From: Flammeovirgaceae bacterium UBA1842
GTDB taxonomy: Bacteria > Bacteroidota > Bacteroidia > Cytophagales > Cyclobacteriaceae
Direction: 5' to 3'
Assembly (NCBI GenBank): GCA_002338655.1
Contig: DDIU01000014.1
Span: 350 to 41,265, forward strand
Length of the DNA: 40,916 nt
Below are positions 23,326-32,927 of the stretch, in pieces. Below the pieces are notes generated by a model that saw only the letters and a program-made list of their open reading frames with translations, was not told the origin of the DNA and did not search any database. Position numbers and translations under genes: made by a program. Position 1 is the stretch's first letter, and each line of letters starts with the position of its first letter.

Positions 23326-24342
23326 ATGTCTACTCAAATTATGGATAACAATCTTAACAGGGCAGGAATAACAAATTATAGCAAGCGGTATGCAAGTAGC
23401 GTGATTAATACTTTTTTTAAAAGTAAGCAGAAGATCGGAGGCGAGGATATAAAACACTTGGTAGATATTCAACAGATCAATTTGTTTGTAATTAAAAATT
23501 TGTTTGAAGAATGGCAAAAAGAAACTGATAAACTAAAGAGTCCCTACTTTGACTATTCTTCACCACAAGTAGCACAAGCACTGACCGAGTTTATGAATAC
23601 GCTATCGAGGAACATTTCAATAGAAAAAAAGGCCTTTGAACCATTATTGATACGTGCAGTAGAAGAAAGTGTGCTGTTAATCTTCTCTCCTTATGATTTT
23701 TATACTCACCTAACGGAACATTCAAATGGGGAAATGACAATAGGCAACCTTAAGAGAACTTTGAAATATGTAAAGGTCAATCGAAACCTATTGGAAAGTT
23801 TGATTGCTAACATGGAGAAACAAAAATTAGAGCGGGTAGATGAGGAGAAGTATGCTACTTTATTGCATGAGGTTTTTCAAAACATACAGGCCAGCCCAGA
23901 TGACATAGGGGTTTATTTTGATAATTTTTCCAAAATAGAACCATTAAAAGAAGGTGATATATATGGAGTAACCAAGGAAACAGAGGCAGAGCCTGTAATA
24001 TCAAAGGTGAAACCTACCAATGAAAATAAGCCTGAAGTAGAGCCCGATGGGCCAACCATCAATGACAAACATACTAATACTGCAGCATCAATTGCTGAAA
24101 TACACGAATCGAAAAAGATTGATAACCTTAAGTCGCATTTGAGCATAAATCAAAGGTTTATGTTTCAGAAGGTATTATTTGATGGTGATGAAAAGGCCTT
24201 TTATGAAGCTTTGGATTTTCTGGATAATTGCAATAGTAAAGAATCGGCCATGAAGCATATTTATGCCACGTACCCTCATTGGAATGTGGAAAGTGAAGAA
24301 TTCGAAGAGTTTGTGGAGTTGTTGGATAAGCGGTTTGAGTAG
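23326..24342 (+). CDS. conserved-looking protein of unknown function
   Basis: I do not recognise a named family. The 338-residue protein has no signal peptide or membrane segment and is mostly helical. Residues 1-205 are rich in K, E and F (YASSVINTFFKSKQKIGGED, FEEWQKETDKLKSPYFDY, FSPYDFYTHL). Residues about 206-270 are a low-complexity linker rich in E, P, T and N. The last roughly 66 residues form a compact acidic module (LSINQRFMFQKVLFDGDEKA, FYEALDFLDNCNSKESAM, HWNVESEEFEEFVELLDKRF) that I recall in hypothetical proteins of Bacteroidota. It is the only plus-strand gene left of 36.7 kb and is followed by the 184-bp repeat array. Confidence 0.85.
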   Translation: MSTQIMDNNLNRAGITNYSKRYASSVINTFFKSKQKIGGEDIKHLVDIQQINLFVIKNLFEEWQKETDKLKSPYFDYSSPQVAQALTEFMNTLSRNISIEKKAFEPLLIRAVEESVLLIFSPYDFYTHLTEHSNGEMTIGNLKRTLKYVKVNRNLLESLIANMEKQKLERVDEEKYATLLHEVFQNIQASPDDIGVYFDNFSKIEPLKEGDIYGVTKETEAEPVISKVKPTNENKPEVEPDGPTINDKHTNTAASIAEIHESKKIDNLKSHLSINQRFMFQKVLFDGDEKAFYEALDFLDNCNSKESAMKHIYATYPHWNVESEEFEEFVELLDKRFE

Positions 24343-24388
24343 ATGCTTAAATATAGAGTAGGTGCTTAACAACAGAGATCGATTATTT

Positions 24389-25034
24389 AACCACAGAGAT
24401 CGCTGAGAAACGCAGAGGAGTAGCTGACCTATCTGGGGGTTAGAATTTTAAACCACAGAGACCGCTGAGGAGCGCAGAGATAAATGGGGCTTGGGTGGTT
24501 GTGTAAACTAAAGGAAAGCATGATCCTATTTTAAAGTAATAAACTGGTTAGAACTTTAAACCACAGAGATCGCTGAGAAATGCAGAGGAATAGCTGACCT
24601 AATTAATGCAAATAAACTGGGGGTTAGAATTTTAAACCACAGAGACCGCTGAGGAGCGCAGAGATAAATGGGACTTGGGTGGTTGTGTAAACTTAAGGAA
24701 AGCATGATCCTATTTTAAAGTAATAAACTGGTTAGAACTTTAAACCACAGAGATCGCTGAGAAACGCAGAGGAGTAGCTGACTAATTAATGCAAATAAAC
24801 TGGGGGTTAGAATTTTAACCACAGAGGTCGCTGAAGGGCGCAGAGATAAATGGGGCTTGGGTGGTTGTGTAAACTAAAGGAAAAGCAATTGATCCTATTT
24901 TAAAGTAATAAACTGGTTAGAACTTTGAACCACAGAGATCGCTGAGAAACGCAGAGGAGTAGCTGACCTAATTAATGCAAATAAACTGGGGGTTAGAATT
25001 TTAAACCACAGAGACCGCTGAGAAACAAAGAGGA
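24389..25034. repeat. 184-bp tandem repeat array, about 3.5 units
   Basis: Between the stop at 24342 and the rodA stop at 25048 there is no gene. Units begin near 24389, 24559, 24743 and 24928 (spacings 170, 184, 185). Unit 1 lacks about 14 bases; unit 4 is partial. Each unit holds two related motifs: A (CCACAGAGATCGCTGAGAAA, at 24391, 24561, 24745, 24930) and B (CCACAGAGACCGCTGAGGAG, at 24453, 24637, 24819, 25006). Units differ by scattered substitutions. Spacers are themselves repeated, so this is not a CRISPR array. Function is unknown. Confidence 0.9.
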
Positions 25035-25047
25035 ATTTAGCTTTTTA

Positions 25048-26322
25048 CTAATGCACTAGCACCTGCATTCTGTGGGAATCCAATTTTAGCAATACGAAGA
25101 TAAGAATAGCAAAACCCCATAATGATGATCCTCCGTAGGAAAATAAAGGGAGAGGAATACCTATGACAGGAAATAGGCCAATGGTCATTCCAATGTTCAC
25201 AGCAAAATGGAAAAATATGATACAGGCCACACAGTAGCCATAAACCCTGGCGAAGCGCCATTTTTGACGTTCTGCTATATAGATGATCCGTAATAATAAG
25301 GTCACAAACAAAAATATGATCACAAGGCTCCCCAGCCAGCCATGTTCCTCACCTATGGTACAAAAAATAAAATCCGTGCTTTGCTCAGGTACGAAATCAA
25401 ATTTAGTTTGAGTTCCCTTTAAGAATCCTTTACCAGAAAAACCCCCACTGCCGATTGCTATTTTCGATTGAGTCACATTCCATCCATAACCCAGGGGGTC
25501 CGCATCAGGATTGATCAGTGCCTTGATCCTGTTTTGTTGATGGGGTTTTAGTATATCAGAAATAACATAGTCAACACTTCGGATGACCCCCGCAATGATT
25601 AGCACCCCGGCTAAAACAAAGGCTATTTTTGCAACGGTTTTTTTCTTAATAAAGGCAACAACTATAGCACCTATGGCCACAATGCCTATGTAAAGATATA
25701 GGTGATTTGGAACCAAGAGGGTAAGTATAAAAATAATGGCGGCAGCTGTTCCCAATATCAAAAGGGTAGGCGACATCCCTTCCCTAAAAAACACTAGGAT
25801 GAAAACACTGTAAACCATTGCAGTACCTGTATCACCTTGAAGGATAATGAGGATAGCTGGCGTGCCAATGATCGCAAACAGGACTAATTGTTTTGATAGT
25901 CGGTCCATCCTGAAACCCATGCTGCTTATGTATTTAGCTACGGCCATTGACGTGGCAAACTTCGCAAATTCAGAGGGTTGAAATCTTATAAAACCTAGCT
26001 CAAACCAAGATTTAGAGCCTGCTACTTCGCGCCCAAAGACTAAAACAAAGACCAGTATTAAGATGATCCCCCCGTAAATAAAATAACCAAACGTGTCATA
26101 AAATTTAAAATCGACCACCATAATAACAATGATCAGAATAATAGAGGTGCCAATGAACAATAGCTGCTTACCACTATTTAAAGAAAGGTCGAATATACTT
26201 TGGTGCGATGCTTCGTCATAAACGGCCGCAAAAATATTCATCCACCCCATTATCGCAATGGCGAAAAATAGGAATACTGTAAGCCAGTCAATATTGCTCG
26301 ATATGTCGTCTCTTCTACTCAA
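25048..26322 (-). CDS. rodA: rod-shape glycosyltransferase RodA (SEDS family)
   Basis: RodA polymerises lipid II into glycan strands for cell elongation, paired with PBP2. The 424-residue protein is very hydrophobic with about ten membrane segments. SEDS signatures include GREVAGSKSWFELGFIRFQPSE, GDTGTAMVYS, the long extracytoplasmic loop with GWNVTQSKIAIGSGGFSGKG, FVPEQSTDFIF, and the C-terminal PLFSYGGSSLWGF. It lies 3 bases after mrdA. The final repeat of the tandem array ends about 13 bases beyond its stop. Confidence 0.95.
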   Translation of the reverse strand: MSRRDDISSNIDWLTVFLFFAIAIMGWMNIFAAVYDEASHQSIFDLSLNSGKQLLFIGTSIILIIVIMVVDFKFYDTFGYFIYGGIILILVFVLVFGREVAGSKSWFELGFIRFQPSEFAKFATSMAVAKYISSMGFRMDRLSKQLVLFAIIGTPAILIILQGDTGTAMVYSVFILVFFREGMSPTLLILGTAAAIIFILTLLVPNHLYLYIGIVAIGAIVVAFIKKKTVAKIAFVLAGVLIIAGVIRSVDYVISDILKPHQQNRIKALINPDADPLGYGWNVTQSKIAIGSGGFSGKGFLKGTQTKFDFVPEQSTDFIFCTIGEEHGWLGSLVIIFLFVTLLLRIIYIAERQKWRFARVYGYCVACIIFFHFAVNIGMTIGLFPVIGIPLPLFSYGGSSLWGFAILIFVLLKLDSHRMQVLVH

Positions 26323-26325
26323 TGA

Positions 26326-28131
26326 TTAATATATAAATTCACCCCGTTTCACATATTCTTCTATCTGGGGCCTTTCCGTATGGCCAATCAAATATTTCTC
26401 GATCATCAGACTGGCTATTGAAGCAGCCGCCCTTGCTCCTTGCCCTGCGTTCTCCACATATACTGAAACCACTATTTTGGGGTTCACTTTTGGGGCGAAG
26501 GCTATAAACACAGAATGGTCGGGCAGTGGTGTATTTTGAACAGTCCCTGTTTTGCCACACACTTCAATGTCTTTGAGTTTTGCCCTGTACTGTCCAGTTC
26601 CGGATTCCACCACTTTCGCCATGGCCTCTACGGCTATATCAAAATGTTTGGAATCAACAGTTGTGAAGTGTTTTTCTTTGTACTGGGGCAACGGTTCCCC
26701 GGAATCACCGATGGATTTTACCAGATGGGGTATATAATAATAGCCCCTATTAGCCACAATTGCCGCAAAATTTGCCATTTGTATAGGTACTACAAGGTTT
26801 TCACCTTCACCAATGGCAATTGAATATATATTTGAAAACTTCCACGGACGATTATTATAAGCACGATCGTAGTATTCTACACTTGGTACCAATCCTTGCT
26901 TTTCGTTGGGTAAGTCAATGCCCAAAGGTGCCCCTAAACCAAAACTTCTTACATGCCTATCCCAATTTTCAAGCCCTATCCGGGTGTCTTCATAAGTATC
27001 ACTTGAAATCCCCTGATTGACTACCCTTTTCATTACATTATAAAAATAGGGGTTGCATGATTGGGTTATTGCCCCTACAAGGGTTTCGCCTGGCCCGTGG
27101 TAATGGCATTTCATGGGATACATAATACAAGGTATGTAGGTGTTCCTATTGATCACCCCTTCTTGCAGGGCTACCAATGCCTGGATAATTTTAAAAATGG
27201 AACCTGGTCTATATTGTGCCATCAAAGGCCTGTTAAAGAGTGGCTTGGCCGTATCCTGACTTATAAGCGCAAAATTCTGACTGTACTGCCTGCCCGTAAG
27301 CAGGTTTGGATCGTATGATGGGCCAGAAACCAGTGCTAAAATTTCACCTGTGGAAGGCTCAATGGCCACTATACTTCCCGATTTACCTTTTAGAAGTTCT
27401 TCACCATATTGTTGTAAATTGATATCTATAGTTGTAGTGAGGTTTTTACCGGGTATTGAAAGGGTATCATACTCACCATCTTCAAAATCCCCTTTATCAA
27501 CCCCTTTTACATTTTTGATTTTGTATTTAACCCCCCGTTTGCCACGTAATTGCCTTTCATAAAAATATTCAATTCCACTCTGGCCCATATAGTCACCTTG
27601 TCTGTAATAGTCTGCGGTGTCTCGCTCCAATTGCCTCTTACTTACTTCACTTACATATCCCAAGGCGTTGGAAAGAGTAGGATGGGTATAGGATCTTGTG
27701 GTTCTGGCATGAATATCAAAGCCAGGAAAATCGACTAAATAGTCTTCTACTCGGGCTAGGTCTTTATTGGACAGTTGCTTTAAGAAAATGGAAGGCTGTA
27801 CATAGGAAAATTTCTTAGCCGCTTGCAGTTTTTCTTCAAACTCAGCCTTAGTGATATTAAATAATTGACAAAATTTGACAGTATCAATATGCCTGACATC
27901 CTTGGGCACCACCACAAGGTTATATTGAGGTGTATTATAAACAATTAGCTCCCCATTTCGGTCATAGATTAAGCCACGGTAAGGATATTCAACTACTTTA
28001 TGGATGATATTACTGTTGGCCGCTTGGGCATACTTCGAATCAAGTACTTGAATAGAAAATAGTTTGATCAAGAATATTATAGCCACCACTATAATGATCA
28101 ACTGAATAATATATTTTCTACTATCTTCCAT
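26326..28131 (-). CDS. mrdA: penicillin-binding protein 2 (transpeptidase)
   Basis: The class B PBP cross-links peptidoglycan during elongation and activates RodA. The 601 residues comprise an N-terminal membrane anchor (about 8-28), a pedestal domain with YRGLIYDRNGELIVYNTP, and the transpeptidase domain with the three catalytic motifs: S311-I-F-K (YRPGSIFK), S358-C-N and K527-T-G (CGKTGTVQN). All catalytic residues are present. The start shares one base with the mreD stop and rodA follows 3 bases later. Confidence 0.96.
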   Translation of the reverse strand: MEDSRKYIIQLIIIVVAIIFLIKLFSIQVLDSKYAQAANSNIIHKVVEYPYRGLIYDRNGELIVYNTPQYNLVVVPKDVRHIDTVKFCQLFNITKAEFEEKLQAAKKFSYVQPSIFLKQLSNKDLARVEDYLVDFPGFDIHARTTRSYTHPTLSNALGYVSEVSKRQLERDTADYYRQGDYMGQSGIEYFYERQLRGKRGVKYKIKNVKGVDKGDFEDGEYDTLSIPGKNLTTTIDINLQQYGEELLKGKSGSIVAIEPSTGEILALVSGPSYDPNLLTGRQYSQNFALISQDTAKPLFNRPLMAQYRPGSIFKIIQALVALQEGVINRNTYIPCIMYPMKCHYHGPGETLVGAITQSCNPYFYNVMKRVVNQGISSDTYEDTRIGLENWDRHVRSFGLGAPLGIDLPNEKQGLVPSVEYYDRAYNNRPWKFSNIYSIAIGEGENLVVPIQMANFAAIVANRGYYYIPHLVKSIGDSGEPLPQYKEKHFTTVDSKHFDIAVEAMAKVVESGTGQYRAKLKDIEVCGKTGTVQNTPLPDHSVFIAFAPKVNPKIVVSVYVENAGQGARAAASIASLMIEKYLIGHTERPQIEEYVKRGEFIY

Positions 28132-28649
28132 CAGGTTATCCTCTTCCTATAAAAAATATACTGAACTATCATAATTACCACTGCGGTAAACAGGGTGCTC
28201 AATAGGGCTTTGGACAAGGTAAACCAAAACAAGCCAAACCCTGACGATGATATATAAAACAATACTATATGATGTATCAAAATCAAGGGGAGGACATAGC
28301 CTAAAAACCATTGCCAGCCATTAAGTTCTATGCTCGGCATTGAGCCAGAATCATAACCACCCTGAGGTGTAATCATGTTCAACCAATAATTCCTTATAAA
28401 CATTATCAACACACTGGAAGCCGCATGAATTCCCAAAGTATCATAAAATATGTCAACGGTAAATCCTGTGATAAAACCAAGCACCATTAAACCTATAACT
28501 CCCATATCCACTGGTAATAAAAGCAGAAAAGCTATGTATAAAAAACAGAATGACTTGTCAAAAAGTACCACATTCTGTAAAAACATAACTTGCACCAATA
28601 CATAGGCAAAAAAGGAGACGAATTGTATGATAAGCCTATTAGTGATCAT
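28131..28649 (-). CDS. mreD: rod shape-determining membrane protein MreD
   Basis: This 172-residue protein has about five hydrophobic membrane segments and lies between mreC and mrdA, the standard place for MreD. Sequence conservation in the family is low; recognisable is the pattern LFDKSFCFLYIAFLLLLPVD, GLMVLGFITGFTVDIFYDTL and HAASSVLIMFIRNYWL. It overlaps mreC by 4 bases (ATGA) and mrdA by one. It bridges MreC and the PBP2/RodA pair. Confidence 0.85.
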   Translation of the reverse strand: MITNRLIIQFVSFFAYVLVQVMFLQNVVLFDKSFCFLYIAFLLLLPVDMGVIGLMVLGFITGFTVDIFYDTLGIHAASSVLIMFIRNYWLNMITPQGGYDSGSMPSIELNGWQWFLGYVLPLILIHHIVLFYISSSGFGLFWFTLSKALLSTLFTAVVIMIVQYIFYRKRIT

Positions 28650-29479
28650 TTTTCGAAAGTGATATTTTGAATGGAATCCTGTTCAATTTTCATATTGTTC
28701 TTCACAAGATAGACGTATGACAATTTGTTCAAATTGGAAGCTAACCTTATTTTGACACTATAGAAAAGCGCATCTTCGGTTTTCTCGAATGACTCTACCA
28801 CGCCCACGGGTATGTTTTCTGGAAATACCGCGTTATACCCAGAAGTAACAACGGAATCACCAATGGAAATAGCCACATGCCTTGGCAAGTATAAAACCTC
28901 TGCCATAGTTGGATCAATACCATCCCACTTAGTGGTACAAAGGTCACCAGTGCTTCTCAGCTTCGATGATATAAGGGTATTCACATGTAATATAGAGGTG
29001 ATAACGCTATAGTGTTCAGAAACATTTTTGACTTTACCTACTATCCCCAAATTATCAATAACCGCCATGCCGGGCTCTATGCCTTGTTTTAACCCTTTAT
29101 TAATGGTGATGTAGTTATCAAACCTCCTTGTGGAGTTATTGATAACTTTGGCACTAATGAAATTATATTGATTCAGGACGTCTATATCATGGCTTTGACG
29201 GATGTCTAAGTTGTAAAGGCTTTGTTTGTACTGTTCAACCTGTTTTTGGAGCCTTGCATTTTCCATTGCCAATACTTCGTTCACCTCTTTTAGGTTTAAG
29301 TATTCGTGCACACTTCTAGAAGTTTCAAGCAGGTTGGCGGATACGGCAGCTGAAGAGTTAAAATATTTTGCCCCTTGATAATTATTGTTCCGAACTATTA
29401 ACCAACCACAAAAAACCTCAAGTAAAAGAAATGTGAGAAAAGCCCTGTAGTTATATAGGAACAGAAATAATCTTTGCAT
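28646..29479 (-). CDS. mreC: rod shape-determining protein MreC
   Basis: The 277-residue protein has one N-terminal membrane segment (about 11-27, YRAFLTFLLLEVFCGWLIV), a coiled coil (about 55-95), and the beta-rich periplasmic domain with SAKVINNSTRRFDNYITINK, GLKQGIEPGMAVIDNLGIVG and SVVTSGYNAVFPENIPVGVV. It forms filaments that activate PBP2. The 48-base gap after mreB contains a small hairpin (29507-29511 with 29517-29521) that could lower readthrough from mreB; that is inference. Confidence 0.92.
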   Translation of the reverse strand: MQRLFLFLYNYRAFLTFLLLEVFCGWLIVRNNNYQGAKYFNSSAAVSANLLETSRSVHEYLNLKEVNEVLAMENARLQKQVEQYKQSLYNLDIRQSHDIDVLNQYNFISAKVINNSTRRFDNYITINKGLKQGIEPGMAVIDNLGIVGKVKNVSEHYSVITSILHVNTLISSKLRSTGDLCTTKWDGIDPTMAEVLYLPRHVAISIGDSVVTSGYNAVFPENIPVGVVESFEKTEDALFYSVKIRLASNLNKLSYVYLVKNNMKIEQDSIQNITFEK

Positions 29480-29527
29480 TCAAGAAAATTATTCAAAAGG
29501 TTTAAAATGGTGCCTTACCATAGACAA

Positions 29528-30553
29528 CTATATCATCAACACCGCTTTGTAGCCTTTAAGATTCTTTAAGGCTAGGCCTGTGCCCCTAACTACAGCCCTT
29601 AAAGGATCTTCAGCTATGTGAATGGGTAATTTTGTTTTTAATGCCAATCTTTTATCCAACCCACGTAACAACGCACCCCCACCGGTTAAGTGGATACCAT
29701 TATCGTAAATATCTGCTGATAATTCTGGAGGGGAAATTTCCAATGCCTTAAGCACAGCCTCTTCAATTTTAGAAACTGATTTGTCAAGTGCGAAAGCAAT
29801 TTCCGAATAGGAAATTTTAATTACCTTGGGAATACCTGTCATCAAATCACGGCCACGGATTTCATAATCATCTGGCCCGTCATCTAGTTCTGTTAAAGCA
29901 GAACCTACTTCAATTTTAACTTTTTCTGCTGACCGCTCCCCTATCAATAGGTTATGCTGCCTACGCATATAGTCCAAAATATCCCTGTTAAACGTATCAC
30001 CTGCTACTCGTATGGATTGATCACAAACAATACCTGACAAAGCTATTACTGCAATTTCCGTGGTACCTCCACCTATATCAACTATCATCGAGCCGATAGG
30101 TTGCTCGATGTCAATACCAATACCAATGGCAGCAGCTAGAGGTTCATGAATCATATATACTTCTTTGGCTCCAGCATGTTCTGCAGAGTCACGTACGGCT
30201 CTTTTTTCCACTTCGGTAATGCCCGATGGAATACATATCACCATTCTGTGTGAAGAAGGGAAAAAGCGTTTTCCATGGTCAATCATTTTGATCATACCAC
30301 GAATCATCATCTCAGCAGCATGGAAATCAGCAATAACCCCATCTTTCAAAGGACGGATCGTTTTTATGTTGTCATGCGTTTTTTCATGCATTTGCATGGC
30401 CTCACGCCCAATAGCCAATACCTTGTTGGTATTCTTGTCTATGGCTATAATGGATGGCTCATCCACTACAATTTTGTCCTTATTTATGATCAATGTGTTT
30501 GCTGTTCCAAGATCAATGGCTATGTCACTTGAAAAAAAATCGAATAATCCCAT
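29528..30553 (-). CDS. mreB: rod shape-determining actin MreB
   Basis: MreB is the bacterial actin that guides lateral wall synthesis. The 341-residue protein has the actin-fold signatures: phosphate 1 (IDLGTANTLI), phosphate 2 (VDIGGGTTEIAVIAL), and the adenosine motif (GIHLTGGGALLRGLDKRL). Length is normal. It follows purH by 82 bases and likely starts the shape cluster together with purH, or from its own undetected promoter. Confidence 0.97.
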   Translation of the reverse strand: MGLFDFFSSDIAIDLGTANTLIINKDKIVVDEPSIIAIDKNTNKVLAIGREAMQMHEKTHDNIKTIRPLKDGVIADFHAAEMMIRGMIKMIDHGKRFFPSSHRMVICIPSGITEVEKRAVRDSAEHAGAKEVYMIHEPLAAAIGIGIDIEQPIGSMIVDIGGGTTEIAVIALSGIVCDQSIRVAGDTFNRDILDYMRRQHNLLIGERSAEKVKIEVGSALTELDDGPDDYEIRGRDLMTGIPKVIKISYSEIAFALDKSVSKIEEAVLKALEISPPELSADIYDNGIHLTGGGALLRGLDKRLALKTKLPIHIAEDPLRAVVRGTGLALKNLKGYKAVLMI

Positions 30554-30635
30554 TACCTATTAGTGTATTTTGGCTTTGTCATTAACTGGAAAATTACAAA
30601 TTACTTTCCGTATAGAACTACAAATAAAAACATTT

Positions 30636-32159
30636 TTAGTGTTTAAAATGGCGTACCCCGGTAAATACCATAGTCATGTCATTTTTATCACAATAATCAA
30701 TTGAATCTTGATCTTTAATAGAACCCCCTGGCTGTACTACAGCATGGATTCCTTCACCTTTCGCAATCTCCACACAATCTGGGAATGGAAAAAATGCATC
30801 GGAAGCCATCACGGCTCCGTTGAGATCAAAACCAAAGGCCTTTGCTTTGTGAATGGCTTGGTTTAAAGCATCCACTCTTGAAGTCTGGCCCACACCGCTT
30901 GAAAGTAGCTGACCTTCCTTAGCCAATACAATGGTATTGGATTTAGTATGCTTTGCAATCTTGCTTGCAAATACCAGTGCTCTTTTTTCCGCTTCAGTTG
31001 GGGCTAATTTTGTTGCTGTTTTCAAATCCTCCAAAGAATCAGATTTCAAATCCCTGTCTTGTTCTATCACCCCATTCAAAAGACTTTTGAACTGCTTTAC
31101 AGAATTGAGTTTCTGCTTTTGTTTAAGCAATATCCTATTCTTTTTCCCTTTCAATATTTCAAGGGCCTCTGGCTCAAATTCCGGTGCTATCAGTACTTCA
31201 AAAAACAAAGCGTGCATAGCCTCTGCAGCTTCCTTGTTCATTTTTTTATTAGTGATCAATACCCCACCAAAAGCAGAAACCGTATCGGCCGCAAATGCTT
31301 TATTGTAAGCTTCAGCTACTGAAGAACCAGTGGCAACCCCACAGGCGTTAGTGTGCTTTAAAATAGCAAAGGCCGTTTCATCAAACTCTTCCATAATAGC
31401 CACAGCTGCATCTACATCCACTAAATTATTATAAGAAAGTTCCTTACCGTTCAGCTGCTCAAGCATAGCTGACAAGTCGCCATAGAAGGTACCTTGCTGA
31501 TGAGGATTTTCACCATATCTTAAAGTGTTTCCTTTTCTTAAGCTCTGCTTGAAGGCTACAATGTTTTCCTTGGCATTAAAATTATTAAAAATAGCTGTGT
31601 CATAATTCGAGCTGATGTCGAAAGCCTTGGCAGCAAATAACCTACGGTCTTCAAGGTCTGTAGCACATTTTTTAGAAGATAAAATCTGTTCAACCTCTCC
31701 ATATTGTTCTCGCGATGAGACGATGAGCACGTCCTTAAAATTTTTAGCGGCAGCACGAATCAAAGAGATGCCTCCTATGTCAATTTTTTCTATAATGTCG
31801 GCCTCTGATGCGCCTGAAGCTACCGTTTCCTCAAATGGATATAGGTCAACGATGACCAAGTCTATGCTTGGAATATTATATTCAGCAGCCGTTTTTACGT
31901 CTGACTCCAGTTCCCTTCTGTATAAAATACCTCCAAAAATAGCTGGATGTAAGGTCTTGACCCTTCCGCCAAATATTGATGGATAAGTGGTCATTTCTTC
32001 CACCGGAGTTACAGACACGCCTAAATCTTCAATGAATTTTTGGGTCCCACCAGTTGAAAATATTTGGACATTATTGGCAGCGAGAAGTTTTACAATTGGC
32101 TCCAGGTTATCCTTATAATAAACTGAAATTAAGGCTGATTTTATTTTAATAGAAGACAT
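30636..32159 (-). CDS. purH: bifunctional AICAR transformylase / IMP cyclohydrolase
   Basis: PurH performs the last two steps of IMP synthesis. The 507-residue protein has the N-terminal methylglyoxal-synthase-like cyclohydrolase domain (IKSALISVYYKDNLEPIVKL, FGGRVKTLHPAIFGGIL) and the C-terminal transformylase domain (KGNTLRYGENPHQQGTFYG, LKHTNACGVATG, VMASDAFFPFPDCVEIA, GIHAVVQPGGSIKDQDSI). The catalytic K-H pair of KHTNACG is present. Gene order purH then mreB is common in Bacteroidota. Confidence 0.97.
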   Translation of the reverse strand: MSSIKIKSALISVYYKDNLEPIVKLLAANNVQIFSTGGTQKFIEDLGVSVTPVEEMTTYPSIFGGRVKTLHPAIFGGILYRRELESDVKTAAEYNIPSIDLVIVDLYPFEETVASGASEADIIEKIDIGGISLIRAAAKNFKDVLIVSSREQYGEVEQILSSKKCATDLEDRRLFAAKAFDISSNYDTAIFNNFNAKENIVAFKQSLRKGNTLRYGENPHQQGTFYGDLSAMLEQLNGKELSYNNLVDVDAAVAIMEEFDETAFAILKHTNACGVATGSSVAEAYNKAFAADTVSAFGGVLITNKKMNKEAAEAMHALFFEVLIAPEFEPEALEILKGKKNRILLKQKQKLNSVKQFKSLLNGVIEQDRDLKSDSLEDLKTATKLAPTEAEKRALVFASKIAKHTKSNTIVLAKEGQLLSSGVGQTSRVDALNQAIHKAKAFGFDLNGAVMASDAFFPFPDCVEIAKGEGIHAVVQPGGSIKDQDSIDYCDKNDMTMVFTGVRHFKH

Positions 32160-32209
32160 TCAATAGTGGTTTTTCTGGCTTTGGAAATATATGAAAAAAA
32201 ACGAAGGGG

Positions 32210-32217
32210 CAAAGCTA
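32210..32217 (-). promoter_or_regulatory. possible promoter of the purH-mre operon
   Basis: TAGCTTTG on the minus strand matches TAnnTTTG and lies 51 bases before the purH ATG. A -33 TTTG is not seen at 19 bases. An imperfect hairpin (32289-32295 with 32301-32307, one mismatch) lies between it and the purN stop, perhaps separating the two genes. Confidence 0.4.
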
Positions 32218-32321
32218 ATAATTTTAAGTGATTTTTAATTCGGATAAGATCATTAGCTTCTTGGTATAAGTATGCCTGTAAAGATTTCTCCTCCACCAAC
32301 TGGCGGATATGAAATGAGATT

Positions 32322-32927
32322 CTAAATTAAATCCTCCACACACATCTCAATAACCTTAGGATAATGCTTATATTCCAATTGATGAACCTGCTCGGCAATC
32401 TGATCAGGATTCAAATTTTCTACATTACATTTTGCTTGAAAAATAATATCACCCTCATCATACCTTTCATTTACATAATGAATGGTGATCCCCGTCTCCT
32501 TTTCTCCCGCAGCGGCTACGGCATTATGAACATGATCTCCATACATCCCTTTGCCGCCAAATTTTGGCAGTAAGGCCGGGTGAATATTTACGATTTGTTG
32601 AGGGTAAGCCTTTACCAGGTAAGCGGGCACCAACCACATAAACCCAGCGAGCACTAAAAAATGTATTTCTTGTGATTTTAGTTGATCAACCAATTTTTCT
32701 GAATTGTAAAATTCATCCCTGTTAAACTTTAAGGTTTCAATTCCCAATTTCTTTGCCCGCTCAAGTACAAAGGCCTTTGGGTTATTGGTGACAATCAATT
32801 TCACCTTGATATCCGAATGGTCTTTAAAATAGTTGGCGATGTTTTCGGCATTAGAACCGCTGCCCGAAGCGAAAATTGCGATGTTAATCAACGTGGTGAG
32901 ATTTAATAGAACAGAATCATTGAACAA
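32322..32927 (-). CDS. purN: phosphoribosylglycinamide formyltransferase (PurN)
   Basis: PurN formylates GAR in purine synthesis using 10-formyl-tetrahydrofolate. The N-terminal nucleotide loop FASGSGSNAENI, the catalytic region NIHPALLPKFGGKGMYGDHV (with N and H) and the ETGITIHYVNERYDEGDIIF segment with the catalytic aspartate are all present. The ATG at 32927 overlaps the prenyltransferase gene by 25 bases and adds about 12 residues before the usual INIAIFASG start; a TTG at 32891 is the alternative. purH is the next gene downstream, so two purine genes sit together. Confidence 0.93.
   Translation of the reverse strand: MFNDSVLLNLTTLINIAIFASGSGSNAENIANYFKDHSDIKVKLIVTNNPKAFVLERAKKLGIETLKFNRDEFYNSEKLVDQLKSQEIHFLVLAGFMWLVPAYLVKAYPQQIVNIHPALLPKFGGKGMYGDHVHNAVAAAGEKETGITIHYVNERYDEGDIIFQAKCNVENLNPDQIAEQVHQLEYKHYPKVIEMCVEDLI

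Noticed and set aside
24389..25034. CRISPR array
   Set aside because: Spacers between the short motifs are themselves repeated every 184 bases, repeats are imperfect, and no cas genes occur in the window.
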